Source: Oceaniferula spumae (GTDB lineage: Bacteria > Verrucomicrobiota > Verrucomicrobiia > Verrucomicrobiales > Akkermansiaceae). From it: a stretch of 64,000 bases of DNA. Positions 35,101 to 45,300 of this stretch are shown here, in pieces (the stretch's first letter is position 1; each line of letters begins with the position of its first letter). Both the position numbers and the translations under genes were made by a program. The notes beneath the pieces were generated by a model that did no database searches, was not told the origin of the DNA, and saw only the letters and a program-made list of their open reading frames with translations. The stretch lies in NCBI RefSeq assembly GCF_042849255.1, contig NZ_AP026866.1, forward strand, positions 2,232,001 to 2,296,000, written 5' to 3'.

Positions 35101-38100
35101 ATCGAAGGAGCCATCCTCTTCACCGTACGCGGTGACGCCGCAGCCGATGGCACATTCCAATACTCCGACCTCGAACTCATCGCAGACAAACGCACTTACG
35201 AAAAAGGCTCCACGGTCAAACTCCTGATCAACACCAAGCGCCCTAACAGCACCGTACTACTGTCGCTGAGAAACGGCATGGAGCATCGTTTCGTCCACAT
35301 CAAAGGCCAGTCCGCAGAAATCGAAATCCCCGTTGAGCAAAAAGACATGCCGAACTTCTTCATCGAAGCCGCCACCGTCTCCAATGCCGAGGTCCACACC
35401 GCAGTCCGCGAGATCATCGTGCCTCCGGAAAAACGCATTCTGAATGTCGAAGTCCTGCCCAGTGCCGATCGCTTCAAGCCACGTGGCGAAGGCAAGGTCA
35501 AGGTGCGCATCACTGATCAGCAAGGCGAGCCAGTCAAAGGCTCACTCGCTCTAACCATCTATGACAAATCACTGGAATACATTTCCGGCGGTAGCAACGT
35601 CACGGAAATCAAAGCCCACTTCTGGAAATGGCGTCGCAATTTCCGTGGCGGCTATGGCCACTCGACCAACCACTACGAGGGCAACGTGCTCAAAGAAAAA
35701 ACCGAAGGCATGCAGACCTTAGGTGCCTTCGGCCACTCGCTCGCTGATTCAGGCGGGGCTGGTGGACTCCGTGAAGGGATGTCTGTTCGCAGTCGTCAAA
35801 TGTCCAAAAAAGCAGGTAGAGCCATGCCCGCCCCCATGGCACTAGCTGAAGCCGAAGTAGGCAAAGATGAGGTTGCCGATGGCGAAGCCCCCGGAGCAGA
35901 TGACGCACCAGCCGTCATGGTTCGCAAAGACTTCGCCGATCTCGTCAAATGGATCGGCACCGTCGAGACCAACGATGACGGAGTCGCCGAAGTCCCCGTC
36001 ACCTTCCCAGACAACCTGACCACATGGAAAATCAAAACCTGGGCGATGGCCCACGGCACCCGTGTCGGTGAAGGCTCCGCCGAGGTCATCACCAGCAAGG
36101 ATCTCATCATCCGCCTGCAAGCACCGCGCTTTTTCATCGAGAAAGACGAGGTCGTGCTCAGCGCCGTGGTGCACAACTACCTGAAAACCGAGCAAGACGC
36201 CAAGATCTCGCTGGAACTCGAAGGCGGCACACTGAAGACCGACTCCGAGATCACCCAGCAGCGCACCATCAAGGCCGGTGGCGAAACCCGCATCGAGTGG
36301 CTCGCCAAAGTCAGCGGCGAGGGCACCGCGATTGTTAGAATGAAAGTCATCACCGCCGATGACTCAGACGCCATGGAAATGACCTACCCGGTTTACGTCC
36401 ACGGCATTCTCAAACAAGAGGCATGGAGCAAAGTAGTCGAGCCAGGAAAAGACAACACCGTGATCAATTTCAAGGTGCCAGCCGAGCGCCGACCCGATCA
36501 GACCCGACTCGAAATCCGCTACTCCCCCACCATCGCCGGCAGCATCGTCGATGCCATCCCCTACCTCGTCGAATACCCCTACGGCTGTACTGAGCAGACA
36601 CTGAACCGCTTCGTGCCCACCGTCATCGCCCAAAAACTCATCAAGGAAATGGGCATCGATTTAGAGGGTGTTAGAAACAAACGCGCCAACCTCAATCCAC
36701 AGGAAATTGGCGACGACAAGGAGCGCATGGCCCAGTGGCAACGCTGGCAGCGCAACCCGGTCTTCAACGAAAACGAAGTCAACAAAATGACCCGCGCCGG
36801 CATCAAGCGCCTCGCCGAAATGCAGCTCACGGATGGTGGCTGGGGCTGGTTCTCCGGCTGGGGTGAGCGCTCCTACCCGCACACCACCGCCATCGTGGTT
36901 CACGGTCTGCTCATCGCCAAGGCGCATGGAGTCGCCGTTGATGAAGGCATGTTAGACGAAGGCGTCACCTGGCTGAAAAACTACGAAGTCCGCGAGACCG
37001 AAAAAATCCGGATGTGGGAAAAACGCAAAAAAAACACCAAGCGCACCGCCTCCGCCATGGATGCCTTCGTCCGCCTCGTCCTCGCCGAAGCCGAGTCACC
37101 TAACAAGGAAATGCTAGGTTACCTGTTCCGCGATAAAAACGAACTCTCCGTTTACGCCAAGTCCCTCACCGGCATGGCCCTGCACCTCGCAGGCGACACC
37201 GAGAATCGCGATGCCGTGATCCGCAACATCGAGCAGTTCCTCGTTTACGACGATGAGAACCAAAGCGCCTACCTCAAGCTCGGTAACAACGGTTACTGGT
37301 GGTATTGGTATGGCTCGGAAATGGAAGCCCACGCCTGGTATCTCAAGCTGCTCGCCGCCACCAATCCGAAGTCGAAACAAGCGCGCGGACTGGTCAAATA
37401 CCTGATCAATAATCGCAAACACGCCACCTACTGGAACTCCACCCGAGACACCGCCTACTGCATCGAAGCCATCGCCGACTACATGCGTGCCAGTGGCGAA
37501 AACAACCCGGACGCGGAAGTCACCGTCTCCGTGGACGGCAAGGAAATCAAAACCGTCAAAATCAGCAAAGACAACCTCTTTTCCTACGATAACAAAGTCG
37601 TCATCGCCGGCGACGCACTCGGCACCGGCGACCACAAAATCGAGATTGTTAGAAAAGGCAAAGGCGCACTCTATACCAATGCCTACCTCACGGTATTCAC
37701 CAAGGAGGACTTCATCAAGAAGGCCGGACTCGAAGTGAAAGTGGATCGCGCCTACTACAAACTCGAACGCATCGACGCCACCGAATCCACCGCCGGCACC
37801 AAAGGCCAAGTGGTCGATCACAAGGTGGAGAAATACAAACGCATCCCCATGGAACCCGGCGACATGGTCACCAGCGGTGACCTCATCGAAGTCGAGCTGC
37901 ACATCCACAGCAAAAACGACTACGAATACCTGATGTTCAGCGATTGGAAACCCGCCGGTCTCGAAGCCGTCAAAATTCAAAGCGGCTACACCGGCAACAG
38001 CCTCGGCGCCTACATGGAAATGCGCAACGAGCGCACCGCCTTCTTCGTCCGCCGCCTGCCACGCGGAGAACACAGCTTCAGCTACCGTCTAAGAGCCGAG

Positions 38101-38205
38101 ATCCCCGGATCATTCAGCGCTCTGCCCACCATCGCCGAAGCCATGTATGCCCCCGAGCTCAAGGCAAACTCAGACGAGATGAAAGTCAAAGTGAAGGATA
38201 AGTAA
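32146..38205 (+). CDS. Bacterial alpha-2-macroglobulin with thioester and N-terminal TPR-like region
   Basis: 2019 aa with a signal peptide (KILPALFIAAICLITRLPA). Residues about 22-400 are helical with TPR-like repeats (AEKLQKDGNYKEALTVYKKLL). MG domains follow, including AKSVTLVAREVDM, GITDRPVYQPDQEVFGKFWIR and EEYKKPEYEVSV. The thioester Cys-x-Glu-Gln is intact (PYGCTEQTLNRF, Cys1481) and is followed by the alpha/alpha TED barrel (LTDGGWGWFSGWGER) and C-terminal domains. Such proteins trap proteases covalently and are thought to protect the periplasm. Residues about 786-825 are very rich in Trp, Gly and Pro. The usual partner pbpC is not adjacent. Confidence 0.92.
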   Translation: MKILPALFIAAICLITRLPAQNDMRQQAEKLQKDGNYKEALTVYKKLLTSDQATASDLTNGIDCLRKLQSYEETDALLESAIEKHPTNRKILATAATQYMQLPHHGEIIAGQFKRNHRQGGGEFVQTAERDRIRAIQLCLEALKHFPADMDQSTKQEMANVYQVLSSNIASGRLHTGAWRLQKLSDLTELPDYEKTNRWNRYGSGGRDPQGAPVTADGSPLYYSIPDSWENAKNDGERWRFCQAQRAKLTPSLSDHIDEQWADFLHNQFGITTMRNFSWFGSLDMDQQKGILQLHTLTDDETLAKLATGVKRFKLAEGQNFIQIYHSLSTKRESSADRLIQIYLDRRQHEKSAALLEKTIEQFPKSHSLKNRQKLLAQITGNWGRFEPNNKSFPAGTEASVDYVFRNAKSVTLVAREVDMTALVNDLWKYLEGNPLKLDWQTVRWNSLGNDLVNGKRKKYLGEEVGRRTHELKPRDHHWDTRATLSVPVKKSGAYLISAELENGVTTHTVVWLDASVIVKKDVNGGELYYVADAITGKAIAGATVEFFGYRQEYRKENNRFRKYDFHTKRAVKTTGDDGTVLIKNGELPNNYQWMVRAKTERGSALLGFTHIGSSVNEESGISQTKSFGITDRPVYQPDQEVFGKFWIRHARYDLKDVSTFAGQKFTITINDAAGNAVLKEHPVTADAYGGVEYTYKLPEDAKLGAYAVQLRQGNNWRGNHSFRVEEYKKPEYEVSVHAPKEPVMLGEKFEATIKANYYHGAPVTEAKVKIKVMRTRHNDRWFPIGRWDWLYGGGYGWLDIERPWYPGWKRWGCLCPSPWWWNRGGEQPEIVLEQELKIGPDGTVKVEIDTALAKAVHSDTNHSYEVTAEVVDASRRTIVGKGSIIAARRAYQVSVWLDRGYAHVGDAINATVAANTADGKHVETKGKAILYCISTDKDGKVIETEVKNWEIDTANERNGSIKFQAGAAGQYRLSAQMTDSKGREIEGAILFTVRGDAAADGTFQYSDLELIADKRTYEKGSTVKLLINTKRPNSTVLLSLRNGMEHRFVHIKGQSAEIEIPVEQKDMPNFFIEAATVSNAEVHTAVREIIVPPEKRILNVEVLPSADRFKPRGEGKVKVRITDQQGEPVKGSLALTIYDKSLEYISGGSNVTEIKAHFWKWRRNFRGGYGHSTNHYEGNVLKEKTEGMQTLGAFGHSLADSGGAGGLREGMSVRSRQMSKKAGRAMPAPMALAEAEVGKDEVADGEAPGADDAPAVMVRKDFADLVKWIGTVETNDDGVAEVPVTFPDNLTTWKIKTWAMAHGTRVGEGSAEVITSKDLIIRLQAPRFFIEKDEVVLSAVVHNYLKTEQDAKISLELEGGTLKTDSEITQQRTIKAGGETRIEWLAKVSGEGTAIVRMKVITADDSDAMEMTYPVYVHGILKQEAWSKVVEPGKDNTVINFKVPAERRPDQTRLEIRYSPTIAGSIVDAIPYLVEYPYGCTEQTLNRFVPTVIAQKLIKEMGIDLEGVRNKRANLNPQEIGDDKERMAQWQRWQRNPVFNENEVNKMTRAGIKRLAEMQLTDGGWGWFSGWGERSYPHTTAIVVHGLLIAKAHGVAVDEGMLDEGVTWLKNYEVRETEKIRMWEKRKKNTKRTASAMDAFVRLVLAEAESPNKEMLGYLFRDKNELSVYAKSLTGMALHLAGDTENRDAVIRNIEQFLVYDDENQSAYLKLGNNGYWWYWYGSEMEAHAWYLKLLAATNPKSKQARGLVKYLINNRKHATYWNSTRDTAYCIEAIADYMRASGENNPDAEVTVSVDGKEIKTVKISKDNLFSYDNKVVIAGDALGTGDHKIEIVRKGKGALYTNAYLTVFTKEDFIKKAGLEVKVDRAYYKLERIDATESTAGTKGQVVDHKVEKYKRIPMEPGDMVTSGDLIEVELHIHSKNDYEYLMFSDWKPAGLEAVKIQSGYTGNSLGAYMEMRNERTAFFVRRLPRGEHSFSYRLRAEIPGSFSALPTIAEAMYAPELKANSDEMKVKVKDK

Positions 38206-38634
38206 TCATGTTTTCCGATAGTGCCTGAGAGTCTGTTATTACCAATTCAATCGAGTATTCAAAATATGAATATTCCATCTCTCATCCCTCTCGGCGTTGG
38301 GACCGTTATTATCGTCGGGTTGATGCAGGGCGACGCGCTCACCGGCACCGTATTTTCATTATTGCGGCATCGCCATACTTAAGGACTCCGATCCTATTCT
38401 ACAGGGCACGGGCTAGTGACATGAAGTTTAAGAAGCTGGGCATTTATTTCAACAAATCGGAGTAGTCCAGAGCTTCGTAACAAGTAGCCGACTACGTATT
38501 GTTCTGTGGCCACCTTTTCAAGGGAACTGCATAGGAATAATAAAGACGATAAGCGATGTGTTATGACGATAGAAAATCCTTTTTCTCTTATGATCTATGG
38601 ATCATATCTCATTAGTAATATTCACTAAACTCAT
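38206..38634. other. 429-base region between alpha-2-macroglobulin and PEP-CTERM genes
   Basis: It holds no recognised gene apart from a doubtful 38-codon frame (38266-38382). The last 120 bases before the PEP-CTERM start are AT-rich and probably contain its promoter. No RNA gene or repeat was seen. Confidence 0.5.
38266..38382 (+). CDS. Possible 38-aa membrane peptide
   Basis: ATG 38266 to TAA 38380-38382 encodes MNIPSLIPLGVGTVIIVGLM and 18 more residues ending LLRHRHT: one hydrophobic segment and a basic tail. There is no good ribosome-binding site and no homology that I recognise. It may be chance. Confidence 0.2.
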   Translation: MNIPSLIPLGVGTVIIVGLMQGDALTGTVFSLLRHRHT

Positions 38635-39312
38635 ATGAGAACAATACCCACCATTTTCGCCGCCTCAGCACTCGCACTTGGCAGTGCTTCTGCCACTGCC
38701 GTCATGATTGGAGACATAACTCCTGTAGGCGGCGGCTTCAACAATCTGACCACCAGCACTGGCACAATCACCGTATCTTCGCCTCCATCAGGATTCGGTA
38801 ATGGTAATACGAGCACTGTAGACGCTGGCACTTATTTGGTATCAATCAGCGACCTAACAGTCGACTCACTGAGCGATGTGGTTCTAAATTTCAGTCTCAC
38901 ACTAACTTCAAGCACCGCCGGCAGAAACATCGTCGAGAATGGCTTTACATGGACCATCGATAGAACAGCGGACGCTGACAACGAAGGCGCAAGAATCACA
39001 GCCAACGAGGGTTTTACCTTCTCTGTGAGCAACGTAACAGCTTCGTCTGCATCTAGCACAGAGCCATTAGCGGCTACATTTACGTCGTTCGACGATCTCG
39101 ATATCTCAGTGCATGCAAATGGAGAGATAGCCAGTTTCGACCCAGCAACAGGCACCGTCACGGGGAATGGCGCAGCGGGAGCTGATTCTTTCAATGGATC
39201 ACGTGTAGCCAATCTCGACCTAACCTTCGATGTCACCGCAGTTCCGGAGCCATCCTCTGCCGCCCTTCTCGGCCTCGGTGGTCTGGCTCTGATCTTGCGC
39301 CGCCGCAAATAA
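38635..39312 (+). CDS. PEP-CTERM sorted protein
   Basis: 225 aa with a signal peptide (RTIPTIFAASALALGSASA), a beta-rich domain (VSISDLTVDSLSDVVLNFSLTLTSS, GRNIVENGFTWTIDRTAD) and VPEPSSAALLGLGGLALIL plus RRRK at the end. No enzyme motif is visible. It is followed by a strong terminator. Confidence 0.85.
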   Translation: MRTIPTIFAASALALGSASATAVMIGDITPVGGGFNNLTTSTGTITVSSPPSGFGNGNTSTVDAGTYLVSISDLTVDSLSDVVLNFSLTLTSSTAGRNIVENGFTWTIDRTADADNEGARITANEGFTFSVSNVTASSASSTEPLAATFTSFDDLDISVHANGEIASFDPATGTVTGNGAAGADSFNGSRVANLDLTFDVTAVPEPSSAALLGLGGLALILRRRK

Positions 39313-39343
39313 TTGCGCATCGCGAAATAGCACTTTTTAACTC

Positions 39344-39375
39344 AAAGCCCTCCGACATTTCGGGGGGCTTTTTTT
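39344..39375 (+). terminator. Terminator of the PEP-CTERM gene at 38635
   Basis: AAAGCCCTCCGA pairs with TCGGGGGGCTTT and seven T follow (to 39375). It lies directly before the convergent gene ending at 39378. Confidence 0.85.
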
Positions 39376-39377
39376 CT

Positions 39378-42023
39378 CTACCTGTTGACGGCAAGGCGGA
39401 CGAAGCAACGATCGGACTCGGGGAAAAGGAGTTCGAGGTTCTCGTAGCGGAGGGTTTCGGTGCCGTCTCCATTGTCCTGAATAACCGGTTCCATTTCCAC
39501 GGTTGTCCAGTCGCCGGTGAGGTCATCCGTGGCTTCCACTTTGTAGGTGACATCAAAGCGATCCACTGGGCGGGTGAAGCTGAATGTTAGAGCGTCGTTG
39601 ACGGCGGGAATGTGGTCCGCAAAGTCTTGGAGATTGGGATTTGCGCCGAGGGCGTACTCGAGAAGGTCATTGAGCCCATCCTCATCATCATCCGCCAACG
39701 GACTGCCGATGCCGCTTGCTCCCGGAGTTTGCTCCGCCCAGTAAGCCCAGCCGGTGCGGGCTGCGAGTGTGCGTCCTGAGGCGATGTATGAGCCGACATT
39801 TCCGGTAAGAAGAGAGTCGAGTGGCTGGTATGCGAGGTGGGGCGATGTATCGGCGACATTTGGAGCATAGCCAAGTAATTGGATCTTCTGAATCACGCCG
39901 TTGTAGGGCTTCAGCGAAATCTCGTAGGGATTCCATGTTAGAAAACGGTCGCCATTGTTCCGCTCGATGAAAAACAAGGGTGACGAACCACTGACGGGGC
40001 GCGAATAGAGGAAAATCTGCGAATTTTCAGGATCAATGGCATATTCCAAAGTCCCAAGGCTCCCAGTAAAGTTGTAGCCGACCAAAGGTGTGTCTTCCTC
40101 ACCGAACTCGAAGGGCCCAATGACCGCAGATGAGGTGAGTTGGCCGACCTCAATCCGATCCTCGATATCTGCCAGCGAACTGCCGAAGGCATAGTAGAAG
40201 CGGGACCACACTCCAGTGCCACCGGGTGTGTTAGGACGACGGCGAAAGTTGCCAACGATGTAGTTCCTCGAACCGGTTTCCGAGTTGGCCGTGCCCGCCA
40301 CGCCATAGCGCCAGTCGCTGTTGCCCACGAGGTATGGGGGCAATGGTGTGGGGTCAAAGCCATGCACAATCGCGAGGGATGCATCGGTGCCGGAGGCATT
40401 TGCCGAAAAGGCAGCCCAGCCGGCGGAGTCGCTGGCAGAGACTGAGACACTATCTGCGAAGTTGGAGTTGTCGCGTGTGGGCGTACCATCGGGTGCGATC
40501 GTGAAATGATGTCCTAATTTGGTCCGCCGGACCCCACCCCAAGGCATGTTCACAAAGGTGATGTAGTCGGTGCCGAAATTATAGTAACCCAAGGTGCACT
40601 CGATCACTCCACCTCCCACGTCTCTCCATTTGGTAAAGGTGAGGATGTGAGGACGGAAGTCGTTGTTTCCGATATTATCCACATTCTGATTGTTATGTGG
40701 AAACTGGGACCAGTTGACGGTTTCGTAGGACCGGTCGGCGGGGTCGATGCGAGAAGCGACGAGAGGAGAATAAAACGGGCGCGTGAGGGCAGGATCGCGG
40801 AGGTAAGCGCCAGATTGGTGCACGAACCACTTTGAGTTGGGTGGATTATGCTGAGCCTGATCGACGTAAACTCCCTGCCAAACTTCGTCAACCCACGGAG
40901 CTTCGTCTGAGTCGCCGCCTTCACGGAATTGGGGCGGTATGGTTTCACCGATGGCGTCTCCTATCAGTGAGTAGACCTGGCCGCCTTTTCCGATGCGGAG
41001 CTGCCAGCTTTTGGATGGAACCGGATTTCCTCCATCGATTTCCTCATGTTTCATCAAGGCGTCAAAGACCAGGGATTCCCGCCATATGATGGCCCAAGGC
41101 GACCCAGACGGAGAATAGTCGCGAGTGAAGGAGAAGGTGCTTTCACCAAGCTGCGGCAGTTCACCGCCGTTTGGGAGCACGGTGGCCAGCTGCGGAGGAG
41201 CTGGCGGAAATTTCCCAATCTCGGTGAGCACAATCTGCACATCCGTCTTGGTATGGCGGATCTCGGCATCGAGGCCAGCGAATCCACTGACTGTGACGCG
41301 GTCAGGAGGAAAGACACGGTCGATTATGTTACTAGTAACCAAGGTAATGATGCCCGGGCCGCCCGTGTAGTTGCTGCCGTCGACGGAAAGTTGCGCAGCG
41401 TATCCGAGGTTGAGGTCGCCACTGAGAGTGATCGGCGTAACTCCTGTTGCACCGAATACAAATTCCAGCCGTCCGGCATTGGCAACGGTCATGCTGCCAC
41501 CCGAGATCGATGCCGCGTCAGAACCAGTCACTTTGAAAACCGCATTGCCTCTTGTGCCGAGAGTGCAGTTGGGAAACGACAGAGAACCCCCATTGATGTT
41601 ATAAAGGCCACTTGTTGCGAAAGTATTCGTGGATGCGATATCGAGACTTTCGGTGATGGTAACCTGACCACCGTTCTGGACAACGCTTCCAAACGAGGCG
41701 TCGAAATGTGCGATTCTAAATAAGCGAGTGCGTAAGTTCGCCCCGATGATGATGGTGGTGTCAGGTGAAGAACTGCTCCCGACTGTAGCGATGTCGATAT
41801 TGGGAGCATTCGCTGCAATGGTGGCAGTAAGGCCTGAGCCGATGGCTGCGTTGTCACTGGCACCGGGTTTACTGCCTGTGGACCAATTCGCATCCGTGCT
41901 CCATAGGCCGTCGGCAGAAGTGTTGAGGAATGTCTTAGTTTCTGCCGACGATGGCAGGGCATGCAGAGCAATAAGAGCCGGTATGAGGTAGCGGCAGGTA
42001 ATCGAAGTGGGTTTCTCTAGCAT
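39378..42023 (-). CDS. Large secreted surface protein with calcium-type C-terminal motif
   Basis: 881 aa from ATG 42023 (signal peptide LEKPTSITCRYLIPALIALHALPSSA; an ATG at 42074 would add 17 residues). The N-terminal third looks like the beta-repeat region of verrucomicrobial autotransporter-type proteins (FLNTSADGLWSTDANWSTG, VVQNGGQVTITESLDI, LYNINGGSLSFPNCTLG). The middle (about 280-700) has no recognised family. The C-terminus has DDDEDGLNDLLEYALGANP, an Asp-rich calcium-binding-like motif common in these bacteria, then a beta domain (YKVEATDDLTGDWTTVE). Function unknown; probably a surface or polysaccharide-related protein. Confidence 0.72.
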   Translation of the reverse strand: MLEKPTSITCRYLIPALIALHALPSSAETKTFLNTSADGLWSTDANWSTGSKPGASDNAAIGSGLTATIAANAPNIDIATVGSSSSPDTTIIIGANLRTRLFRIAHFDASFGSVVQNGGQVTITESLDIASTNTFATSGLYNINGGSLSFPNCTLGTRGNAVFKVTGSDAASISGGSMTVANAGRLEFVFGATGVTPITLSGDLNLGYAAQLSVDGSNYTGGPGIITLVTSNIIDRVFPPDRVTVSGFAGLDAEIRHTKTDVQIVLTEIGKFPPAPPQLATVLPNGGELPQLGESTFSFTRDYSPSGSPWAIIWRESLVFDALMKHEEIDGGNPVPSKSWQLRIGKGGQVYSLIGDAIGETIPPQFREGGDSDEAPWVDEVWQGVYVDQAQHNPPNSKWFVHQSGAYLRDPALTRPFYSPLVASRIDPADRSYETVNWSQFPHNNQNVDNIGNNDFRPHILTFTKWRDVGGGVIECTLGYYNFGTDYITFVNMPWGGVRRTKLGHHFTIAPDGTPTRDNSNFADSVSVSASDSAGWAAFSANASGTDASLAIVHGFDPTPLPPYLVGNSDWRYGVAGTANSETGSRNYIVGNFRRRPNTPGGTGVWSRFYYAFGSSLADIEDRIEVGQLTSSAVIGPFEFGEEDTPLVGYNFTGSLGTLEYAIDPENSQIFLYSRPVSGSSPLFFIERNNGDRFLTWNPYEISLKPYNGVIQKIQLLGYAPNVADTSPHLAYQPLDSLLTGNVGSYIASGRTLAARTGWAYWAEQTPGASGIGSPLADDDEDGLNDLLEYALGANPNLQDFADHIPAVNDALTFSFTRPVDRFDVTYKVEATDDLTGDWTTVEMEPVIQDNGDGTETLRYENLELLFPESDRCFVRLAVNR

Positions 42024-42358
42024 CGGTTTCTGAGATCGTTGTGATGGGGGTGGCAGGAGGTATGAAACATTCATGAGAATGCACCATCTATCCTATTTAC
42101 ACGTAATCCATGTGGGAAAATCTGAAAGGCCTTTTTCATCGTCATATTTCATGCCTTTATACCGTAATATAGAAAATCCTTAAGCTGACCTTTGCTGGCT
42201 GACTACGGAGTCAGCCCCTTTCATTTGTAACATCAGCTCCATTTCCCCCGTAGACTTAGACTCAAGCATAGAAGCACTGACTCCTGGTTGAGAGGCTTGC
42301 CATTTTCGGCACTAGGCATTGATTTTCAATCTGATCCGTGAAAGATCTTCCCCATAGT

Positions 42359-45300
42359 ATGTTCCCAAGGTTCCTCATTCCAGCCCTCGCGATAAATGCA
42401 TTCATTTCCCCATCGATCGATGCCGGTGAAAAACTTTCCTACAATCGCGACGTGCGCCCGATTCTCTCGGACAAATGTTTCCACTGCCACGGTCCGGACA
42501 GCGCCACCCGCGAGCCAGATGACAAACCACTGCGATTGGATTCGTTCGAAGGCGCTACGGCTGATCGCGGCGGCTACAATGCCATCACGCCCGGAGAGCC
42601 TGACAAGAGCGAGATGATCTACCTCATCTTCAGCGATGACGAAAGCGAGCAAATGCCTCCGCCGAAGTCACATCGAAGCCTAACAGACGCACAGAAAAAG
42701 ATACTCCACCAGTGGGTCAAGGAAGGTGCTGTGTATGAAAAACACTGGGCCTTTGTGCCGCCCAAGCAACCGACGCCACCTGTAATGAAAGGTTCCAACT
42801 GGCCGAAAAATGACATCGATCGCTTCGTGCTTAATCGTCTCACCGAGAAAAAACTCCAGCCCTCCGACCAAGCGGACAAAGCCACTCTGATCCGCCGTGC
42901 CACCCTCAGTGTCACCGGACTTCAACCCACACCGGCTGAGGTCGACCAGTTTCTTGCCGATTCCTCACCAGACGCATATAGCAAGCTATTGGACAGGCTG
43001 TTAGAATCACCACGCTATGGCGAAAACATGGCCTACGAATGGATCGAAGCCGCTCGCTACGCCGATACAGACGGCTACCAGAACGATGGCGGCCGCACCA
43101 TGTGGCCTTGGCGCGACTGGGTGATCAAGGCATTCAATGACAACATGCCCTACGATCAGTTCACCATTCGTCAGATAGCAGGTGATATGCTTCCGGGAGG
43201 CGACCAGCAGAACCTGCTCGCCTCCGCCTTTAATCGTAATCACCGCATCAATAACGAAGGAGGCGCACTGCCGGAGGAATTCATCGTCGAGTATGCGGTC
43301 GATCGTGTGGAAACTACCAGTGCCATCTGGATGGGGCTCACTTACGGTTGTGCGCGCTGCCACGATCACAAATATGATCCCATCAGTCACAAGGACTTTT
43401 TCCGGTTCTACGCCTACTTCAATAATGTCCCTGAAAAAGGCAAAGATGCCGGCGCCAAAGCCCAACCTTTCATCAAAATAGCGTCCCCCATCTACAAGGA
43501 TGACAAAACGATCAAGCAGATCACTGCGATCGAAGACCAACTCAAGGCCACCGCTAGCAGTCCTGAGTTGAAACAGAGACAACAGCAGTGGCAGCAACAA
43601 ATCACCACTGCGGCAACAGGCAGCCAACCACTTTGGCGTCGTGCAAAACTTGAGGGATCCACAATTTCCCCAGCTGCTAAAAACTCACTCGTTGAACAGC
43701 CTGATGGATCGCTCCTCAATACAAATACAGCCGTCGACCAGCAATATACCCTAGAGTTCGCCAAACCTGCGTTACTTGATCAACTAGCCACAGTCAGACT
43801 GGAAGTGATTCAAGATGACAGCATGAAAAAACCGTTGCACTTCTCTAACGGAACAGGAGGAGATTTCCTACTAACAGAATTTACCATCGAAATTAAAAAG
43901 GCTGATGGCAGCACTACTCCAGTTCCCCTCTCGCAGGCTGAGACGCCTTTCAGTAAAATAGGATTCGCCATTACTAACATCATCGATCACAAAGAAGAAA
44001 GTGGCTGGGGCGTGGAAGGATACCGTGCTGGTGTTCCAATCACCGTCTTTATCAATACGGCGAAAACTCTCTCCCTACAGCAGGGTGATCGCATCATTGT
44101 TAGAATGTCTCATGCTGGCGGCCACCCGATTGGAAAATTCCGTCTTTCATTCCACGGCCAACCAAACGCCAACGAGACGACGTATGCTATCCCTGCCGCA
44201 GTAGCCGCGGCTCTAACGATGCCGGAGGAAAAGCGTGATGCCAACATGCAGGCCGCTATCGATGCGTTTTATCTCAGTATCGATCCCGTCATACTCAAGC
44301 TGCAAGCACAGCGCCAGAGCGCAGAAAAACAACTGTCCAGTCTCGCTGTCAACGTGCCTGTGATGAAGGAAAAACCAAATCCAGCACCAACCTATTTGCT
44401 GGAACGTGGACAATATAACGCCCCAGATAAATCTGAAGCATTGAGCCGCAGTGTGCCGCTATGGCTCCACGACTCAAAAACCCAACCCACGAATCGTTTG
44501 GAGCTAGCTCGCTGGCTGGTCTCAGAAAAGAACCCGCTCGCGGCCCGTGTGATGGTCAATCGCGTCTGGCAGCACCATTTCGGCACCGGCTTGGTGAAAA
44601 CCGCCGATAACTTCGGACTTCAGGGAGAACTACCGAGCCATCCTGATTTGTTAGACTGGCTTGCAGTCGATTTCATGAACAATGGCTGGGACATCAAACG
44701 TCTGCACAAGCTCATCCTCAGTAGCGCCACTTGGCAGCAGAAATCCGAGGCCGCTCCCGCCGTCTTTGTCGCCGACCCTGACAACCGACTACTCGCTCGC
44801 GGCCCACGTTTCCGCCTCAGCGCCACTGCCATCAGGGACACCGCATTATTTGCCGGAGGCTTGTTGCATGAACAGCTAGGCGGTCCACCCGTGAAGCCAT
44901 ACCAGCCAGCTGGGATGTGGAAAGCCATGGCCCACACTGCCAAAGTCACCTACAAGCCAAGTACGGGCACCGGACTCTATCGCCGTGATCTCTACACCTA
45001 TTGGAAACGAGCCGTCAACCCACCGCGGATGATCCTCTTTGATGCCGCTACCCGTGACTACTGCTCGGTGATCAGGAACTCCACCAATACACCTCTGCAG
45101 GCACTGACGCTGATGAATGATGTCACCTTCGTAGAGGCCGCGCGCGGTCTCGGTGAACGTATGCTGAAACACAAAGCCTCGAATCCGGACGAGCGTCTCA
45201 AGTATGGCTTCCGTCTCGCCACCGGCCGCTTCCCGGACTCCGGAGAAAGCGCCGCGATCAAAGAGTGCTGGCTCGATTTCGCCCGTTATTACCAATCAAA

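Noticed and set aside
37114..38073. 319-codon open frame on the strand opposite the alpha-2-macroglobulin gene
   Set aside because: It mirrors a well-supported gene, has repetitive Gly/Val/Asp/Phe composition typical of the antisense of a GC-biased gene, and shows no signal or domain. Similar mirror frames at 33211-33846, 14910-15698 and 43007-43627 were rejected for the same reason.
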